Shown: positions 51,215 to 60,391, counted from the first letter of the stretch. The stretch is 64,000 bases of DNA from JAJPKK01 sp963747835 (GCA_963747835.1 CAVVGO010000007.1:620001-684000), one strand, 5' to 3'. The notes: generated by a model from the letters alone, not told the origin. Numbers and translations are program-made.

Positions 51215-52500
51215 CGGCGAAGCTCGTGGATCAGGCGGCCTTCAAGGTGGAGACTCTCGGCGATGGCGGCCGCGCTTTCGAGGCCGGCCGGGCCGAGCGC
51301 CGCCACCGCCGGGCGGGCGCGGGCAATCAGGGCACGCCCCGCCGCGCGCGTGCTCTCCACCGTCACGGCGTCGACCTTGGCGACGATCTCCTCGATCGGC
51401 ACCGGCCGGCCGTAAACGATCATCTGGCGCGCCAATTGTTCGGCACGCGCGCCCGAGCTTTCCAGCGCCATCAGCAGGCTCGCCTTCATCTGCGCCTTGG
51501 CGCGCGCAACCTCGGCCTCCGTGATGGTGCCGGAGGCATCGACGATCTGGTCGACCACGACGCGCATCAGTTCGGGCGCATCGATCGCGTCGGTGCCGGC
51601 ATAAAGGCCGAACATTCCGGTGTCCAAATAGGGCGCGTGGAACGCGTAGATCGAGTAGCACAGTCCGCGCAGCTCGCGCACCTCCTGGAACAAGCGCGAT
51701 GACATGCCGCCGCCCAGCACGTTGGTAAACACCTGCAGGCTGTAGATCGCGGGATCGCGCTGCGCCACACCCTCCAGCGCCAGTGCGATATGGACTTGCT
51801 CGAGATCCTGCTTTTCGACAAAGCTGCCGCCGCAGAACCGCGCAGGCTCCGGCGCATTGGCGCTCGGGCCGACGAATCCGCCGAACCGCCGCTCGGCCTC
51901 GCCGACGACGTCTTCATGGCGCACCGCGCCGGCCGCCGCCACCACCATGCCGGGCGCCCGGTAGTTGCGGGCGAGATACGCGCGCAGGCGCCGGGCGTCG
52001 AAAGACCGCACGGTCGCCTTGGTGCCGAGGATCGAACGGCCGACCGGCTGGCCCGCGAAGGCCGTCGACTGCAGATGCTCGAACACGAGATCGTCGGGCG
52101 TGTCCTCGACGGCGCCGATCTCCTGCACGATGACGTTTTTCTCGCGGGTGATTTCGTCGGGATCGAAGCTCGGATGCGACAGGATGTCGGACAAGACGTC
52201 GAGCCCGAGACCGATATCGGCCTTGAGCACACGCGCGTAATAGGCCGTCATCTCGACGCCGGTGCCGGCATTGAGGTCGCCGCCGACCGCCTCGATCTCC
52301 TCCGCAATCTGGCGCGCGGTGCGGCGCGCCGTGCCCTTGAAGGCCATATGCTCGAGGAAATGCGAGATGCCGTGTTCATCGGCCGCCTCATGACGGCTGC
52401 CGCACGTCACCCAAACGCCGAGCGACGCGGTCTGCAAATGCGCCATGGTGTCGGTGATCACCACCAGGCCGGACGGAAGACGGGTGACTTCGACACTCAT
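50842..52500 (-). CDS. M16-family zinc processing peptidase, 3' end probably frameshifted
   Basis: A 552-codon frame from ATG 52500. The catalytic zinc motif HFLEH is at residues 47-51 (inverted HxxEH) and the third ligand glutamate is in KNVIVQEIGAVEDTPDD, so it is an active beta-MPP/PqqL-type peptidase. The second half-domain (FRGLCYSIYAFHAPY-type segment) is present. The protein-like sequence ends at about SLHLEGRLIHELRRW, near residue 428, the normal family length. The remaining 120 codons are antisense-like, overlap the GNAT gene and are very Arg/Ser/Ala-rich. A one-base change near 51241 would give a stop at 51231. The start overlaps the thrC stop (ATGA). Confidence 0.82.
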   Translation of the reverse strand: MSVEVTRLPSGLVVITDTMAHLQTASLGVWVTCGSRHEAADEHGISHFLEHMAFKGTARRTARQIAEEIEAVGGDLNAGTGVEMTAYYARVLKADIGLGLDVLSDILSHPSFDPDEITREKNVIVQEIGAVEDTPDDLVFEHLQSTAFAGQPVGRSILGTKATVRSFDARRLRAYLARNYRAPGMVVAAAGAVRHEDVVGEAERRFGGFVGPSANAPEPARFCGGSFVEKQDLEQVHIALALEGVAQRDPAIYSLQVFTNVLGGGMSSRLFQEVRELRGLCYSIYAFHAPYLDTGMFGLYAGTDAIDAPELMRVVVDQIVDASGTITEAEVARAKAQMKASLLMALESSGARAEQLARQMIVYGRPVPIEEIVAKVDAVTVESTRAAGRALIARARPAVAALGPAGLESAAAIAESLHLEGRLIHELRRWRSSAPLHSPRRCPRSTAIGWCCASRKCRTIRNGRHCARRAANSSSRGNRYGRWTTSPGARSAVASSDTPKISAPIRPIRCSCSARPTASWSAASRSPIYAAASPRPAASAIGWASPTRARAS

Positions 52501-53942
52501 GCGGGTACTCCTTCGCGGGCGGCGCGGCTGTGGGCAAGGATGTGGGATTCGACGGCGGATTGGTCGGGCGGCAGTACGGTGATCCGCTCCCGTCGGGTGG
52601 CGAGGCCGGCAAGCCAATCGGGCAGAGCCGGCCGCACCCCGCATGCGGCTTCGACCGCATCGGGGAATTTTGCCGGATGGGCGGTGGACAAGATCACCAT
52701 GGGGATCGAGGGATCGCGCGTCTCCTTTTCGGCGACCGCGACCGCGACGGCGGTGTGCGGATCGAACAGGTATCCGGTTTCGCGCAGCGTGGTGCGGATC
52801 GCCGCCGCCGTCTCGTCCTCGAGAGCCCGATCGGCGGTGAACAGGGCGCGCATGTCCGTCAGGGCGCGCTCGGAAAGCTTGAACCGGCGCGACTGCGCCA
52901 GCGCCGCCATGGCGTTGCGCACCGGATGCGGATCGCGCCCATAGGCATCGAACATCAGCCGCTCGAAATTTGACGACACCTGGATATCCATGGAGGGCGA
53001 CGTGGTGGGCACGACGTCGTGTAGCTCATAGGTGCCGCTGGCGAGCGCGCGCGCCAGGATGTCGTTGACGTTGGTCGCGACGGTGAACCGGTCCACCGGC
53101 AGCCCCATCCGGGCCGCCCCATAGCCGGCGAACACGTCGCCGAAATTTCCGGTCGGCACCGTGAAGGCGACCTTGCGGTGCGGCGCACCGAGCGCGACCG
53201 CGGCCACGAAATAGTAGACCACCTGGGCGACGATGCGGGCGAAGTTGATCGAGTTGACGCCGCTCAGCCGCACCCGGTCGCGAAACGATTGATGATTGAA
53301 CATCGCCTTCACCAGGGCCTGGCAGTCATCGAAGGTGCCGGTGATCGCGAGGGCGTGCACGTTCGCGGCAGCCGTCGTCGTCATCATCCGGCGCTGCACC
53401 TCGGAGATGCGGCCCTCGGGGAACAACACCACCACATCCATCTGGGCGCGCTCGGCGAACGCCTCGACGGCCGCGCCGCCGGTATCTCCGGACGTCGCCA
53501 CCACAATGGTGGTGCGCTCGCCGCGCTGGCGCAGCACGTAGTCCATCAGGCGCGCAAGAACCTGCATGGCCAGATCCTTGAAGGCGAGCGTCGGCCCGTG
53601 GAATAGCTCGAGGACGAACGTATTGGGAGCAAGCTGCACCAGCGGCACCACCGCCGGATGCCGGAAGCCGTCATAGGCCTCGCGAGTCATGCGAGCGAGT
53701 TCGCCGCTCTCGACCTCGCCGTCGGCGAACAGCGAGATGATCTCGTAGGCGACCTCCGCATAGGGACGACCCGCGAATCCCGCCATCATCGCGGCGTCGA
53801 CGCGCGGCCACGTCTCGGGCACATAAAGACCGCCGTCACGCGCGAGCCCCGCCAGTGTGACGTCAACGAAGCCAAGCGGCGGAGCCTCGCCTCGGGTCGA
53901 GATGTAGCGCACGCGCCGTCCCTGACGTTCGATCAGCCGCAT
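52497..53942 (-). CDS. thrC: Threonine synthase
   Basis: A 481-residue PLP enzyme from ATG 53942 (a GTG at 53912 giving VRYISTRGEAPP is a strong alternative, since the family begins close to there). The PLP lysine is Lys122 in GPTLAFKDLAMQ, and the phosphate-binding segment is VVATSGDTGGAA. The pattern VPTGNFGDVFAGY also matches. It converts O-phospho-homoserine to threonine, the last step of the pathway. Type with about 470 residues, as in Gram-negatives. The stop codon overlaps the M16 start by ATGA, so the two are coupled. Confidence 0.93.
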   Translation of the reverse strand: MRLIERQGRRVRYISTRGEAPPLGFVDVTLAGLARDGGLYVPETWPRVDAAMMAGFAGRPYAEVAYEIISLFADGEVESGELARMTREAYDGFRHPAVVPLVQLAPNTFVLELFHGPTLAFKDLAMQVLARLMDYVLRQRGERTTIVVATSGDTGGAAVEAFAERAQMDVVVLFPEGRISEVQRRMMTTTAAANVHALAITGTFDDCQALVKAMFNHQSFRDRVRLSGVNSINFARIVAQVVYYFVAAVALGAPHRKVAFTVPTGNFGDVFAGYGAARMGLPVDRFTVATNVNDILARALASGTYELHDVVPTTSPSMDIQVSSNFERLMFDAYGRDPHPVRNAMAALAQSRRFKLSERALTDMRALFTADRALEDETAAAIRTTLRETGYLFDPHTAVAVAVAEKETRDPSIPMVILSTAHPAKFPDAVEAACGVRPALPDWLAGLATRRERITVLPPDQSAVESHILAHSRAAREGVPA

Positions 53943-54479
53943 CAACGCGGTCTCGCCGGGCTGCTGATCGCAATCCCGGCCGCCCGCGCAAGCCATTGAT
54001 TTCCCGGGAATCCCAGGCAGCCGGCGGATGAATCCGCCGCCGTCGGGAGAGTAGTCGGAAGCGCTCCCCGGCACAAGGAATCCGGGCATCAGGTGGCAAC
54101 GGATTGCGACGGGAAGGCGCGGAGTGCGTGTTCATAAGTCATTGATATTTCTGCGTTTTGAAGGCGTGGGTTTGTTTCGCCAAAATCCGGATGCGAGGGT
54201 TCTTGGGTTCGTTTCGCCAAAATTTTGCATGCGGCCACGGAAGAGATTGCGATGGACTGGCCGGGGGCCGTGCTGACTCGAATGCTATCAAAATATTCCT
54301 ATTCCTCAAGATAAATATAGTATTCTCATTATAAATCAATGCGTTATGGCAGCCGCGCCGCTGCCGCCGATCCCGGCACGGCGTCAGGTTGATGGCGGTA
54401 ACCTGGCGTCACGGCGGCAGGCTGCCCCACCCAGGCGAAAGCGCTGTACTATCCGGCGGCCGGATCGGAGGATTTTACC
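53943..54479. other. Gene-free, AT-rich stretch with a short dispersed-type repeat
   Basis: No convincing gene. Two near copies of GGTTYGTTTCGCCAAAAT occur at about 54169 and 54211; in the minus frame they read FWRNEPKNP and ILAKQTH, a sequence I remember as a common intergenic repeat in Bradyrhizobium-like genomes. A strongly AT-rich tract at 54285-54340 follows and could hold promoters. Confidence 0.5.
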
Positions 54480-54716
54480 ATGAGCGACAACGCAAGCGCG
54501 AAGGCCGTCGGGATGGGCATCGCGGGCGGCGCCATCGCGGCTGCCCTGCTTGATTTCCTGGTCGCCAAGGGCGTCATCAGCCGCGACGAGCAGCAAAGCG
54601 TCCTCGAAGACGCCATGGACCGCGCCGCGATGTACACCGGCACGTTCGAAGGCCTCGAAGCCACGAAGATCATCGGCAACTTGCTCGAAGCGCAAGGCGG
54701 ACTAATCGAGGGTTAA
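54480..54716 (+). CDS. Small hypothetical protein
   Basis: A 78-residue protein (MSDNASAKAVGMGIAGGAIA, AALLDFLVAKGVISRDEQQS, then a helix to LLEAQGGLIEG). A GGAGG site precedes the ATG. One moderately hydrophobic helix near the start could be a membrane anchor. Function unknown. Confidence 0.6.
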   Translation: MSDNASAKAVGMGIAGGAIAAALLDFLVAKGVISRDEQQSVLEDAMDRAAMYTGTFEGLEATKIIGNLLEAQGGLIEG

Positions 54717-54854
54717 TGCGCGCGCTCGATTGAGGCGCAGCCCTGATCGACGCAGGTTAGATGATCGGAAGATCGCATTATATTGGAGAGCGAATTTGAC
54801 AATTCCGACGCGGCGTTTAATTTTCCGGGGTCAACAATCTCAGGGAGATAATCG

Positions 54855-55079
54855 ATGCGTAGGCTGGTGGTTATCTTTACAACGACAATCGCGATATTGG
54901 CGGCGGGTTCACTTACCTCAAATGCTCAGACCACGCGTGGGATTCTTGGCATCAAGTCGGTAAGCGAAAACTTTACGCCGATCGAAAAGGCCGCGTGCGG
55001 GCCGTTTTGGGGTCGCTGGTGCGGTCCATATCACGTCAGGGTTTGCGGTCCTTACCGCTGCTGGTGTGCGCACTGCTGA
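54855..55079 (+). CDS. Small cysteine-rich secreted peptide
   Basis: A 74-residue protein with a signal peptide (LVVIFTTTIAILAAGSLTSN, cleavage near AQTTRG). The last 30 residues carry six cysteines among Gly, Pro, Trp and Arg (AACGPFWGRWCGPYHVRVCG, PYRCWCAHC). A strong rho-independent terminator follows. Resembles the short GPY/Cys-rich secreted proteins frequent in Bradyrhizobiaceae; disulfide-stabilised, function unknown. Confidence 0.65.
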   Translation: MRRLVVIFTTTIAILAAGSLTSNAQTTRGILGIKSVSENFTPIEKAACGPFWGRWCGPYHVRVCGPYRCWCAHC

Positions 55080-55102
55080 TTGATCCTCCAGAGCCAACAC
55101 GT

Positions 55103-55131
55103 CGAGGCCGCCCGGTGGGCGGCCTTTTTTT
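55103..55131 (+). terminator. Rho-independent terminator
   Basis: GGCCGCCC and GGGCGGCC form a perfect eight-base stem with a three-base loop, followed by seven T. It starts about 24 bases after the cysteine-rich peptide gene. Confidence 0.85.
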
Positions 55132-55274
55132 CGTCGGACACCGCCGCGCGCAGCGGCCGTTGGTGTTTCAATCGGCCCCGAACGAGGCGGTCACCTGAGA
55201 CAGCGCGTGGCACTTGCGGCCAAGATTGAATATGGTTTTGCTCGCGTCACTGGACGATTTATCGGGGAGGCATC

Positions 55275-56249
55275 ATGCGCAGCCACCGCCGCCGCTTCCT
55301 CAAGCTCGCGGGCGCCGCCATCGCCGCGCCGCTGGTGGGCCAACGCTCCCTCGCGCTCGACTATCCGAGTCGTCCTGTGCGCATTGTCGTGGCGTTTGGA
55401 CCGGGAGGGCCGACCGACATCTATGCACGGCTGATCGGCCAGAAATTGTCCGAGCAGCTCGGAAGGCAGTTTTTTATCGAGAACATCGCCGGGGGCGGCG
55501 GCAATATCGGCGCCGCCCAGGTCGCGCGATCAGCGCCCGACGGCCACACCATACTTTTCACCGTCAGTGCCTTCGTGACAAACCCGGCGTTTCAGGGCAA
55601 AGCGCCCTACGACCCCGTCAAGGACTTCGCGCCGGTCGCCGTGCCGGTTGCTTCCGCGATCGCGCTGGCGTCCCATCCCTCGTTCCCGGTCAGGACTGTC
55701 GATGATGTCGTCGCGATCCTCAAGGCCAATCCCGGCAAATACGCGTACGCGTCCGGCGGCGTCGGGGCGCAACCGCATCTGATGTTCGAGAAATTCCGCC
55801 TGTCAATCGGTCTTGACTGTATTCATGTGCCGTTTACCGGCGCAGGCGCAGCGGTCGCCGCGATGGTTGCCGGCGTGACGCCGCTCGGCATCAACTCGCT
55901 GCCATCCTGCGTGCCGCAGATCATGGAAGGCAACCTGCGCGGACTGGCGGTTACCAGCAAGGCGCGCTCGAAGCGATTGCCCCACATTCCCACCGCCGAT
56001 CAGGCCGGCTATCCGGTCCTTGACGGCGACCAGTGGGTCGGTGTCCTCGCGCCCGCGCAAACGCCAAAGGAAATCGTCGAGTTGCTGTATCGCCGCATCG
56101 TCGACATCACACAATTGCCCGACATCAAGGAGCGCCTTGACGCGCTTGATTTCTTCGAGGTCGCGAGCACGTCCCAAGAGTTTGCCGAAAGGATAAAATC
56201 GGAACTGAGCAGCTGGAGCGAGGTCTCGGCCAAGATCAGGTCGGGATAG
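55275..56249 (+). CDS. Bug/TctC-family periplasmic substrate-binding protein
   Basis: A 324-residue extracytoplasmic receptor of the tripartite tricarboxylate transporter family. The N-terminus has a twin-arginine-like signal (RRRFLKLAGAAIAAPLVG). Hallmark segments are YPSRPVRIVVAFGPGGPTDI, GAAQVARSAPDGHTIL, YASGGVGAQPHLMFEKF and VPFTGAGAAVAAMVAG. Such proteins bind carboxylates; many are orphans without TctAB, as here. It is inserted between thrC and SURF1, interrupting an otherwise conserved neighbourhood. Confidence 0.87.
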   Translation: MRSHRRRFLKLAGAAIAAPLVGQRSLALDYPSRPVRIVVAFGPGGPTDIYARLIGQKLSEQLGRQFFIENIAGGGGNIGAAQVARSAPDGHTILFTVSAFVTNPAFQGKAPYDPVKDFAPVAVPVASAIALASHPSFPVRTVDDVVAILKANPGKYAYASGGVGAQPHLMFEKFRLSIGLDCIHVPFTGAGAAVAAMVAGVTPLGINSLPSCVPQIMEGNLRGLAVTSKARSKRLPHIPTADQAGYPVLDGDQWVGVLAPAQTPKEIVELLYRRIVDITQLPDIKERLDALDFFEVASTSQEFAERIKSELSSWSEVSAKIRSG

Positions 56250-56283
56250 CGCTTCGGCGCTTCTCCAAAGTAAGAGGCACGCG

Positions 56284-57054
56284 CTAAGCGCGCTCTATCG
56301 CCCCGTCGCGCCTGCGCCAATTGCCGAACAGCCAGACCGTGTAGACGCCGACCAGCACGGCAGCGAGGCCGAGCCAAGTCAGCGCGTACTGGAAGTGATT
56401 GTTGGGCAGGTTCGGTTTGAGGCGGCCCGCATGGGGAAGGCCGCCGGGCGGCTCCGGACTTTCGAGCTCGACGTAGAATGGCGCGGCGTCGATACCCTTG
56501 GCGGCCGCGATCGCGGCGGAGTCGCGGGCAAACCAGATGTTGCGCGCCGCGTCGCCCGCCGGCGTAAACAGGCCCGGTGCCTCCGGCCAGCGCAGCACCC
56601 CGATCATGGCGACGGGACCGGCGATCTCCCCGTCCGGGCGGGTCGCGGGATTCCGCTTTCCCTCCGGCACGAAGCCGCGGTTGACCATGATGAGGCTGCC
56701 GTCGGCGAGGCGCGCCGGCGTGAAGACCCAATAGCCCGGGCCGCCGGTATCGTCGCGCAAGGTCGAGCCGCCGGTATAGACGAGGCCTTCCTGGTCGTGC
56801 AGAAACTGCCCCGTCAGTGTTACGCGAACGAATTCGTCGTCCTGCGCCGTAAGCCTCGGCCAGTCCTTCGGTGGCGCCAGCGCGACCGGCGGCGCCGCGA
56901 GGCGCTCCGTCAGGTCTGCTACCAGCGCCTCCTTCCAGGCCTTGCGCTCCAGCTGCCAGAGGCCGAGCGCTATCAGGATCGCCAACGCAACGGCCGCCGC
57001 GATGCTTGGCCCCGCTATGCCGCGCCGAAAGCCGACCGCGCTCGCCGCCGTCAT
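56284..57054 (-). CDS. SURF1-family cytochrome oxidase assembly protein
   Basis: A 256-residue inner-membrane protein with one helix near each end (SIAAAVALAILIALGLWQLE and YALTWLGLAAVLVGVYTVWL). The family segments LGLWQLERKAWKEAL, VNRGFVPEGKRNP and NNHFQYALTWLGLA are all present. It assists heme a insertion into subunit I. The start overlaps the DUF983 stop by four bases. Ends the cytochrome oxidase cluster. Confidence 0.9.
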   Translation of the reverse strand: MTAASAVGFRRGIAGPSIAAAVALAILIALGLWQLERKAWKEALVADLTERLAAPPVALAPPKDWPRLTAQDDEFVRVTLTGQFLHDQEGLVYTGGSTLRDDTGGPGYWVFTPARLADGSLIMVNRGFVPEGKRNPATRPDGEIAGPVAMIGVLRWPEAPGLFTPAGDAARNIWFARDSAAIAAAKGIDAAPFYVELESPEPPGGLPHAGRLKPNLPNNHFQYALTWLGLAAVLVGVYTVWLFGNWRRRDGAIERA

Positions 57055-57437
57055 GATCCCGGCTTGCGGTCGAGCCGGCCCTCGGCGGCGTTATGGTGAT
57101 ACTGCAGCGCGATCATGAGACCCTTCATGGGGCGCAGCGGCCCGATCGTGGTCAACAGGATCAGCGGGCCCCACAGCAGCGCGTGGATCCAAAACGGCGG
57201 CTGATAGAGCGCCTCGACGATGAGGGCGCTGCCGACCACCATGAATCCGGCAAAGAAGATAATGAATACCGCCGGCCCGTCGCCGGAATCCATGGCGGCG
57301 TAATCGAGACCGCACACATCGCAGCACGGAGCCAGCGTCAGAAATCCGCCGAACAGCCGGCCCTTTCCGCAGCGGGGACAACGGCACATTAGCCCGGCGA
57401 CGAGCGGGGACACTAGCTTGTAGGTTTCATCCGACAT
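57051..57437 (-). CDS. DUF983 protein of the cytochrome oxidase cluster
   Basis: A 128-residue protein from ATG 57437. A zinc-ribbon-like N-terminus (CRCPRCGKGRLF, then CCDVCGLDY) is followed by two membrane helices (AVFIIFFAGFMVVGSALIVE and WIHALLWGPLILLTTIGPLR). DUF983 genes sit between ctaE and surf1 in many alphaproteobacteria and presumably help oxidase assembly. Overlaps surf1 by ATGA. Confidence 0.87.
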   Translation of the reverse strand: MSDETYKLVSPLVAGLMCRCPRCGKGRLFGGFLTLAPCCDVCGLDYAAMDSGDGPAVFIIFFAGFMVVGSALIVEALYQPPFWIHALLWGPLILLTTIGPLRPMKGLMIALQYHHNAAEGRLDRKPGS

Positions 57438-57456
57438 TGTGGCCTCGATTCGACGC

Positions 57457-57483
57457 AAAAAGGGGGCGGTCAGCGCCGCCCCC
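57457..57483 (-). terminator. Terminator-like hairpin between ctaE and DUF983
   Basis: On the minus strand GGGGGCGG and CCGCCCCC pair around a six-base loop and run into TTTTT. It would end part of the cta transcript before the DUF983-SURF1 pair. Confidence 0.6.
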
Positions 57484-57547
57484 TTGGTAATCCCCTTTCC
57501 TGCTCGCGGGCAGGGCCCTCTCTCGACCATCGAGAGAGCGGTCGAGC

Positions 57548-58429
57548 TTAGTGGCCGGCGGCGTGCGACGCGCCCGCGCCCCACACATAGATGCAGGAGA
57601 ACAGGAACAGCCACACCACGTCGACGAAGTGCCAGTACCAAGCGGCAAACTCGAAGCCCAAGTGTTGGGTCGGAGTGAACTGGCCCGCGATCGCGCGGAT
57701 GAGGCACACGATCAGGAAGATCGTTCCGATGATCACGTGGGCGCCGTGGAAGCCGGTCGCCATGAAGAAGGTGGCGCCGTAGATATTGCCGGAAAAGTGG
57801 AACGGCGCGTGGCTGTATTCGTAAGCCTGGACGCAGGTGAAGGTGAGGCCGAGCAGGATGGTGAGGATGAGGCCCCACTTCAGCCCCTGGCGGTCGTTGT
57901 GAAGCAGCGCGTGATGCGCCCAGGTCACGGTGGTGCCGGAGGTCAGCAGGATCAAGGTGTTGAGAAGCGGCAGATGCCACGGATTGAAGGTCTCGATGCT
58001 CACGCAACTCGGCGCCGCGCCCGGCCCGCAGTGCGGCGGCCACACGCCGCCGACGAAGGCGTCGCGCATCACCTGATGGACGTCGGTCGGAAACAGCGCG
58101 ACCGAGAAATAGGCCCAGAACCAAGCCACGAAGAACATCACCTCGGAGGCGATGAAGAGGATCATTCCGTAGCGATGGGAAATCTGCACCACGCGCGAGT
58201 GGAAGCCGCCATGCTCGGCTTCGTTCACAATGTCGCGCCACCATGCCAGCATGGTGTACAGCACCCCGATGGCGCCCGCGCCGAACACATAGGGCGCGCC
58301 TGCGAAAGAGTGATGCATCCAGCTGATCGCCCCAATGGCGAGAATGAAGGCCGCGACCGACCCGACCGCCGGCCACGGGCTCGGATCGACCAAGTGATAG
58401 TCGTGCTGCTTGGCGTGCGCGTCGGCCAT
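57548..58429 (-). CDS. ctaE: Cytochrome c oxidase subunit III
   Basis: A 293-residue protein from ATG 58429 with seven transmembrane helices. Family segments are HDYHLVDPSPWPAVGSVAAF, YGMILFIASEVMFFVAWFWA, LTSGTTVTWAHHALLHNDR and FMATGFHGAHVIIGTIFL. Core subunit of the aa3-type oxidase in the inner membrane, supporting proton uptake and stability. It follows ctaG after 58 bases. Confidence 0.95.
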   Translation of the reverse strand: MADAHAKQHDYHLVDPSPWPAVGSVAAFILAIGAISWMHHSFAGAPYVFGAGAIGVLYTMLAWWRDIVNEAEHGGFHSRVVQISHRYGMILFIASEVMFFVAWFWAYFSVALFPTDVHQVMRDAFVGGVWPPHCGPGAAPSCVSIETFNPWHLPLLNTLILLTSGTTVTWAHHALLHNDRQGLKWGLILTILLGLTFTCVQAYEYSHAPFHFSGNIYGATFFMATGFHGAHVIIGTIFLIVCLIRAIAGQFTPTQHLGFEFAAWYWHFVDVVWLFLFSCIYVWGAGASHAAGH

Positions 58430-58487
58430 CGTATTCGTCTCCGTGTTCTCCGGACCGGCGCCGCTACGGCGTCGTCCCCCGATTGCC

Positions 58488-59156
58488 CTAGATTTTCCGC
58501 CCGGCACCCGCCGGATTTGCGCCATCCGCAACGCCCGCCTTGGGCGGACGCAGCGGATAGAATGTGTATGACAGGGTGATGGTGTTGAGATCGTCCTGGT
58601 CGGAATCCTTGACCAACTCCGGATCGACGTAGAACACCACCGCCATCTCGCGCGTCTCGCCGGCGGCGAGATGCTGCTCGGTGAAGCAGAAGCAGTTGAT
58701 CTTGTCGAAATAGCTGCCGACCGTGGTGGGCGCGACGTTGTAGACCGCCTGCCCGGCGGTCTCCCGCGCCGACATGTTGGTCACCGTGTAGTAGATCGTG
58801 ACCACCTCGCCGAGACGGACGTCGATCGAAGTGCGCTCCGGCTCGAAACGCCACGGCAGGCCGGCGCCGACATTGGAGTCGAACCGCACGATGACATGGC
58901 GGTCGGAGATCACGCCGGACCCCGCGGTGACGATGTGCGGAATGCCGCCGAAGCCGGTCGCGCGGCAGAACCAAGTGTAGAACGGCACCGAAGCGTAGGC
59001 TGCGCCCACCATGAAGGCCACGAAGACGCCGCACGCCGCAGCAACGACGATGTCCGACGACCGCGGGCGGCCGGCCGGCAACGCAGGACGAACAGAACCG
59101 GGAGGGTCCCGTGGCCGCGTCGTCTGTGGTCCGATATCCGTCATGTCGTCCATCAT
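58488..59156 (-). CDS. ctaG: Cytochrome oxidase copper chaperone CtaG (Cox11)
   Basis: A 222-residue protein with one N-terminal membrane helix (DIVVAAACGVFVAFMVGAAY) and a periplasmic immunoglobulin-like domain. The copper-binding CxC is in DKINCFCFTEQHLAAGE. The usual WRFEPERTSIDVRLGE and YVDPELVKD segments are present. It delivers copper to the CuB site of subunit I. Confidence 0.94.
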   Translation of the reverse strand: MMDDMTDIGPQTTRPRDPPGSVRPALPAGRPRSSDIVVAAACGVFVAFMVGAAYASVPFYTWFCRATGFGGIPHIVTAGSGVISDRHVIVRFDSNVGAGLPWRFEPERTSIDVRLGEVVTIYYTVTNMSARETAGQAVYNVAPTTVGSYFDKINCFCFTEQHLAAGETREMAVVFYVDPELVKDSDQDDLNTITLSYTFYPLRPPKAGVADGANPAGAGRKI

Positions 59157-59171
59157 CGGATTGCGGCGGAG

Positions 59172-59339
59172 TTACAGCGGCCGGCGCAGCACGCCGGGGC
59201 CGAGCTTGACGATCGTGACCAGGTAGAACAGCAGCACCAGTACGCCGAGAGCGAGCGCAATCGCGATCGAACGGGCGCGCCGCCGCCGCTTCTGCTCTTC
59301 AGTAAGCACGATGCCGTTCTGGCTGTCCTTGTCGTCCAT
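59172..59339 (-). CDS. Small single-helix protein (CoxF-like)
   Basis: A 55-residue protein from ATG 59339 (MDDKDSQNGIVLTEEQKRRR, then a helix SIAIALALGVLVLLFYLVTI). Small one-helix proteins occupy this place between ctaB and ctaG in most Hyphomicrobiales and are called CoxF or left unnamed. Probably an oxidase assembly accessory. Confidence 0.75.
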   Translation of the reverse strand: MDDKDSQNGIVLTEEQKRRRRARSIAIALALGVLVLLFYLVTIVKLGPGVLRRPL

Positions 59340-59343
59340 ACGG

Positions 59344-60297
59344 TCATCTCGCCGCCCACAGCAGGCCGGGGACGCCAAGCGAATCGTCGGCCAGCAGCAC
59401 CGCGAACAAAACGAAGAGGTAGAGGATCGACACGGCGAACAGACGCTTGGCGGCCCGTTCGCCTTGGACGTCGTCGCCGAGCATCTTGATCTTGAGGGCG
59501 AGCCAGATCATAACGGCGCCGGCCACGATCGAGGTCACGCCATAGATCGCGCCCGCGTAGCCCAACAGCCAGGGCGACGCGCCGATCGGCGCCAGCACAA
59601 GCGAATACAGCAGGATCTGCCGCCGCGTTTCCGCATAGCCGGAAACCACCGGCAGCATCGGAATTCCGGCGCGGGCGTAATCCTGCGCGCGCCCCAGCGA
59701 CAACGCCCAGAAATGCGGCGGGGTCCAGAAAAAGATGATCAGGAACATCAGCACCGATTCGATACCGACCGCACCGGTCGCGGCGGCCCAGCCGATGATC
59801 GGGGGAAACGCTCCGGCGGCGCCGCCGATGACGATGTTCTGCGGCGTCGCCCGCTTGAGCCGCATGGTGTAGATGGCGACGTAGAAGAAAATCGTGAAGG
59901 CCAGAAGCCCGGCGGCAAGCCAGTTGGCGACGATGCCCAGCACCACGACCGACCCGAAGGCGAGGGTCATGCCGAACCCGAGCGCCTCCCTGGGCAACAC
60001 CCGGCCGGCCGGGATCGGCCTCTGCCTGGTGCGCGACATGATGGCATCGACGTCGGCGTCGAACCACATGTTGAGGGCGCCGGCGGCGCCCGCACCGATC
60101 GCGATACACAACAGCGCGGCGACGCCCAGCACCGGATGCAGGTAGCCCGGCGCCACGACGAGACCAACCAGCGCCGTGAACACCACGAGGGACATCACCC
60201 GCGGCTTCATAAGCTGCATATAGTCGCCGACAGAGCCCTCGCTGATGGCAAACGCGGCGGTTTCACGGTTACGGTCGGCGGCGGTGAAGTCTGTCAT
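59344..60297 (-). CDS. ctaB: Protoheme IX farnesyltransferase (heme O synthase)
   Basis: A 317-residue UbiA-family enzyme with about nine helices. The first aspartate-rich motif lies in NMWFDADVDAIMSRTRQRP; the second region is DYARAGIPMLPVVSGYAETR. LMKPRVMSLVVFTALVGLV at the start is characteristic. It makes heme O from protoheme and farnesyl diphosphate for the oxidase. It ends four bases before the CoxF-like start. Confidence 0.95.
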   Translation of the reverse strand: MTDFTAADRNRETAAFAISEGSVGDYMQLMKPRVMSLVVFTALVGLVVAPGYLHPVLGVAALLCIAIGAGAAGALNMWFDADVDAIMSRTRQRPIPAGRVLPREALGFGMTLAFGSVVVLGIVANWLAAGLLAFTIFFYVAIYTMRLKRATPQNIVIGGAAGAFPPIIGWAAATGAVGIESVLMFLIIFFWTPPHFWALSLGRAQDYARAGIPMLPVVSGYAETRRQILLYSLVLAPIGASPWLLGYAGAIYGVTSIVAGAVMIWLALKIKMLGDDVQGERAAKRLFAVSILYLFVLFAVLLADDSLGVPGLLWAAR

Positions 60298-60391
60298 ATA
60301 ACGTCAATCTTCGCCGGCGCGTCCGGCTTCCATGTCGGCGACAGGACCGAGACCGGAGCGCGACCACAGCGGGCCGGTCCGATCCCGGGTC

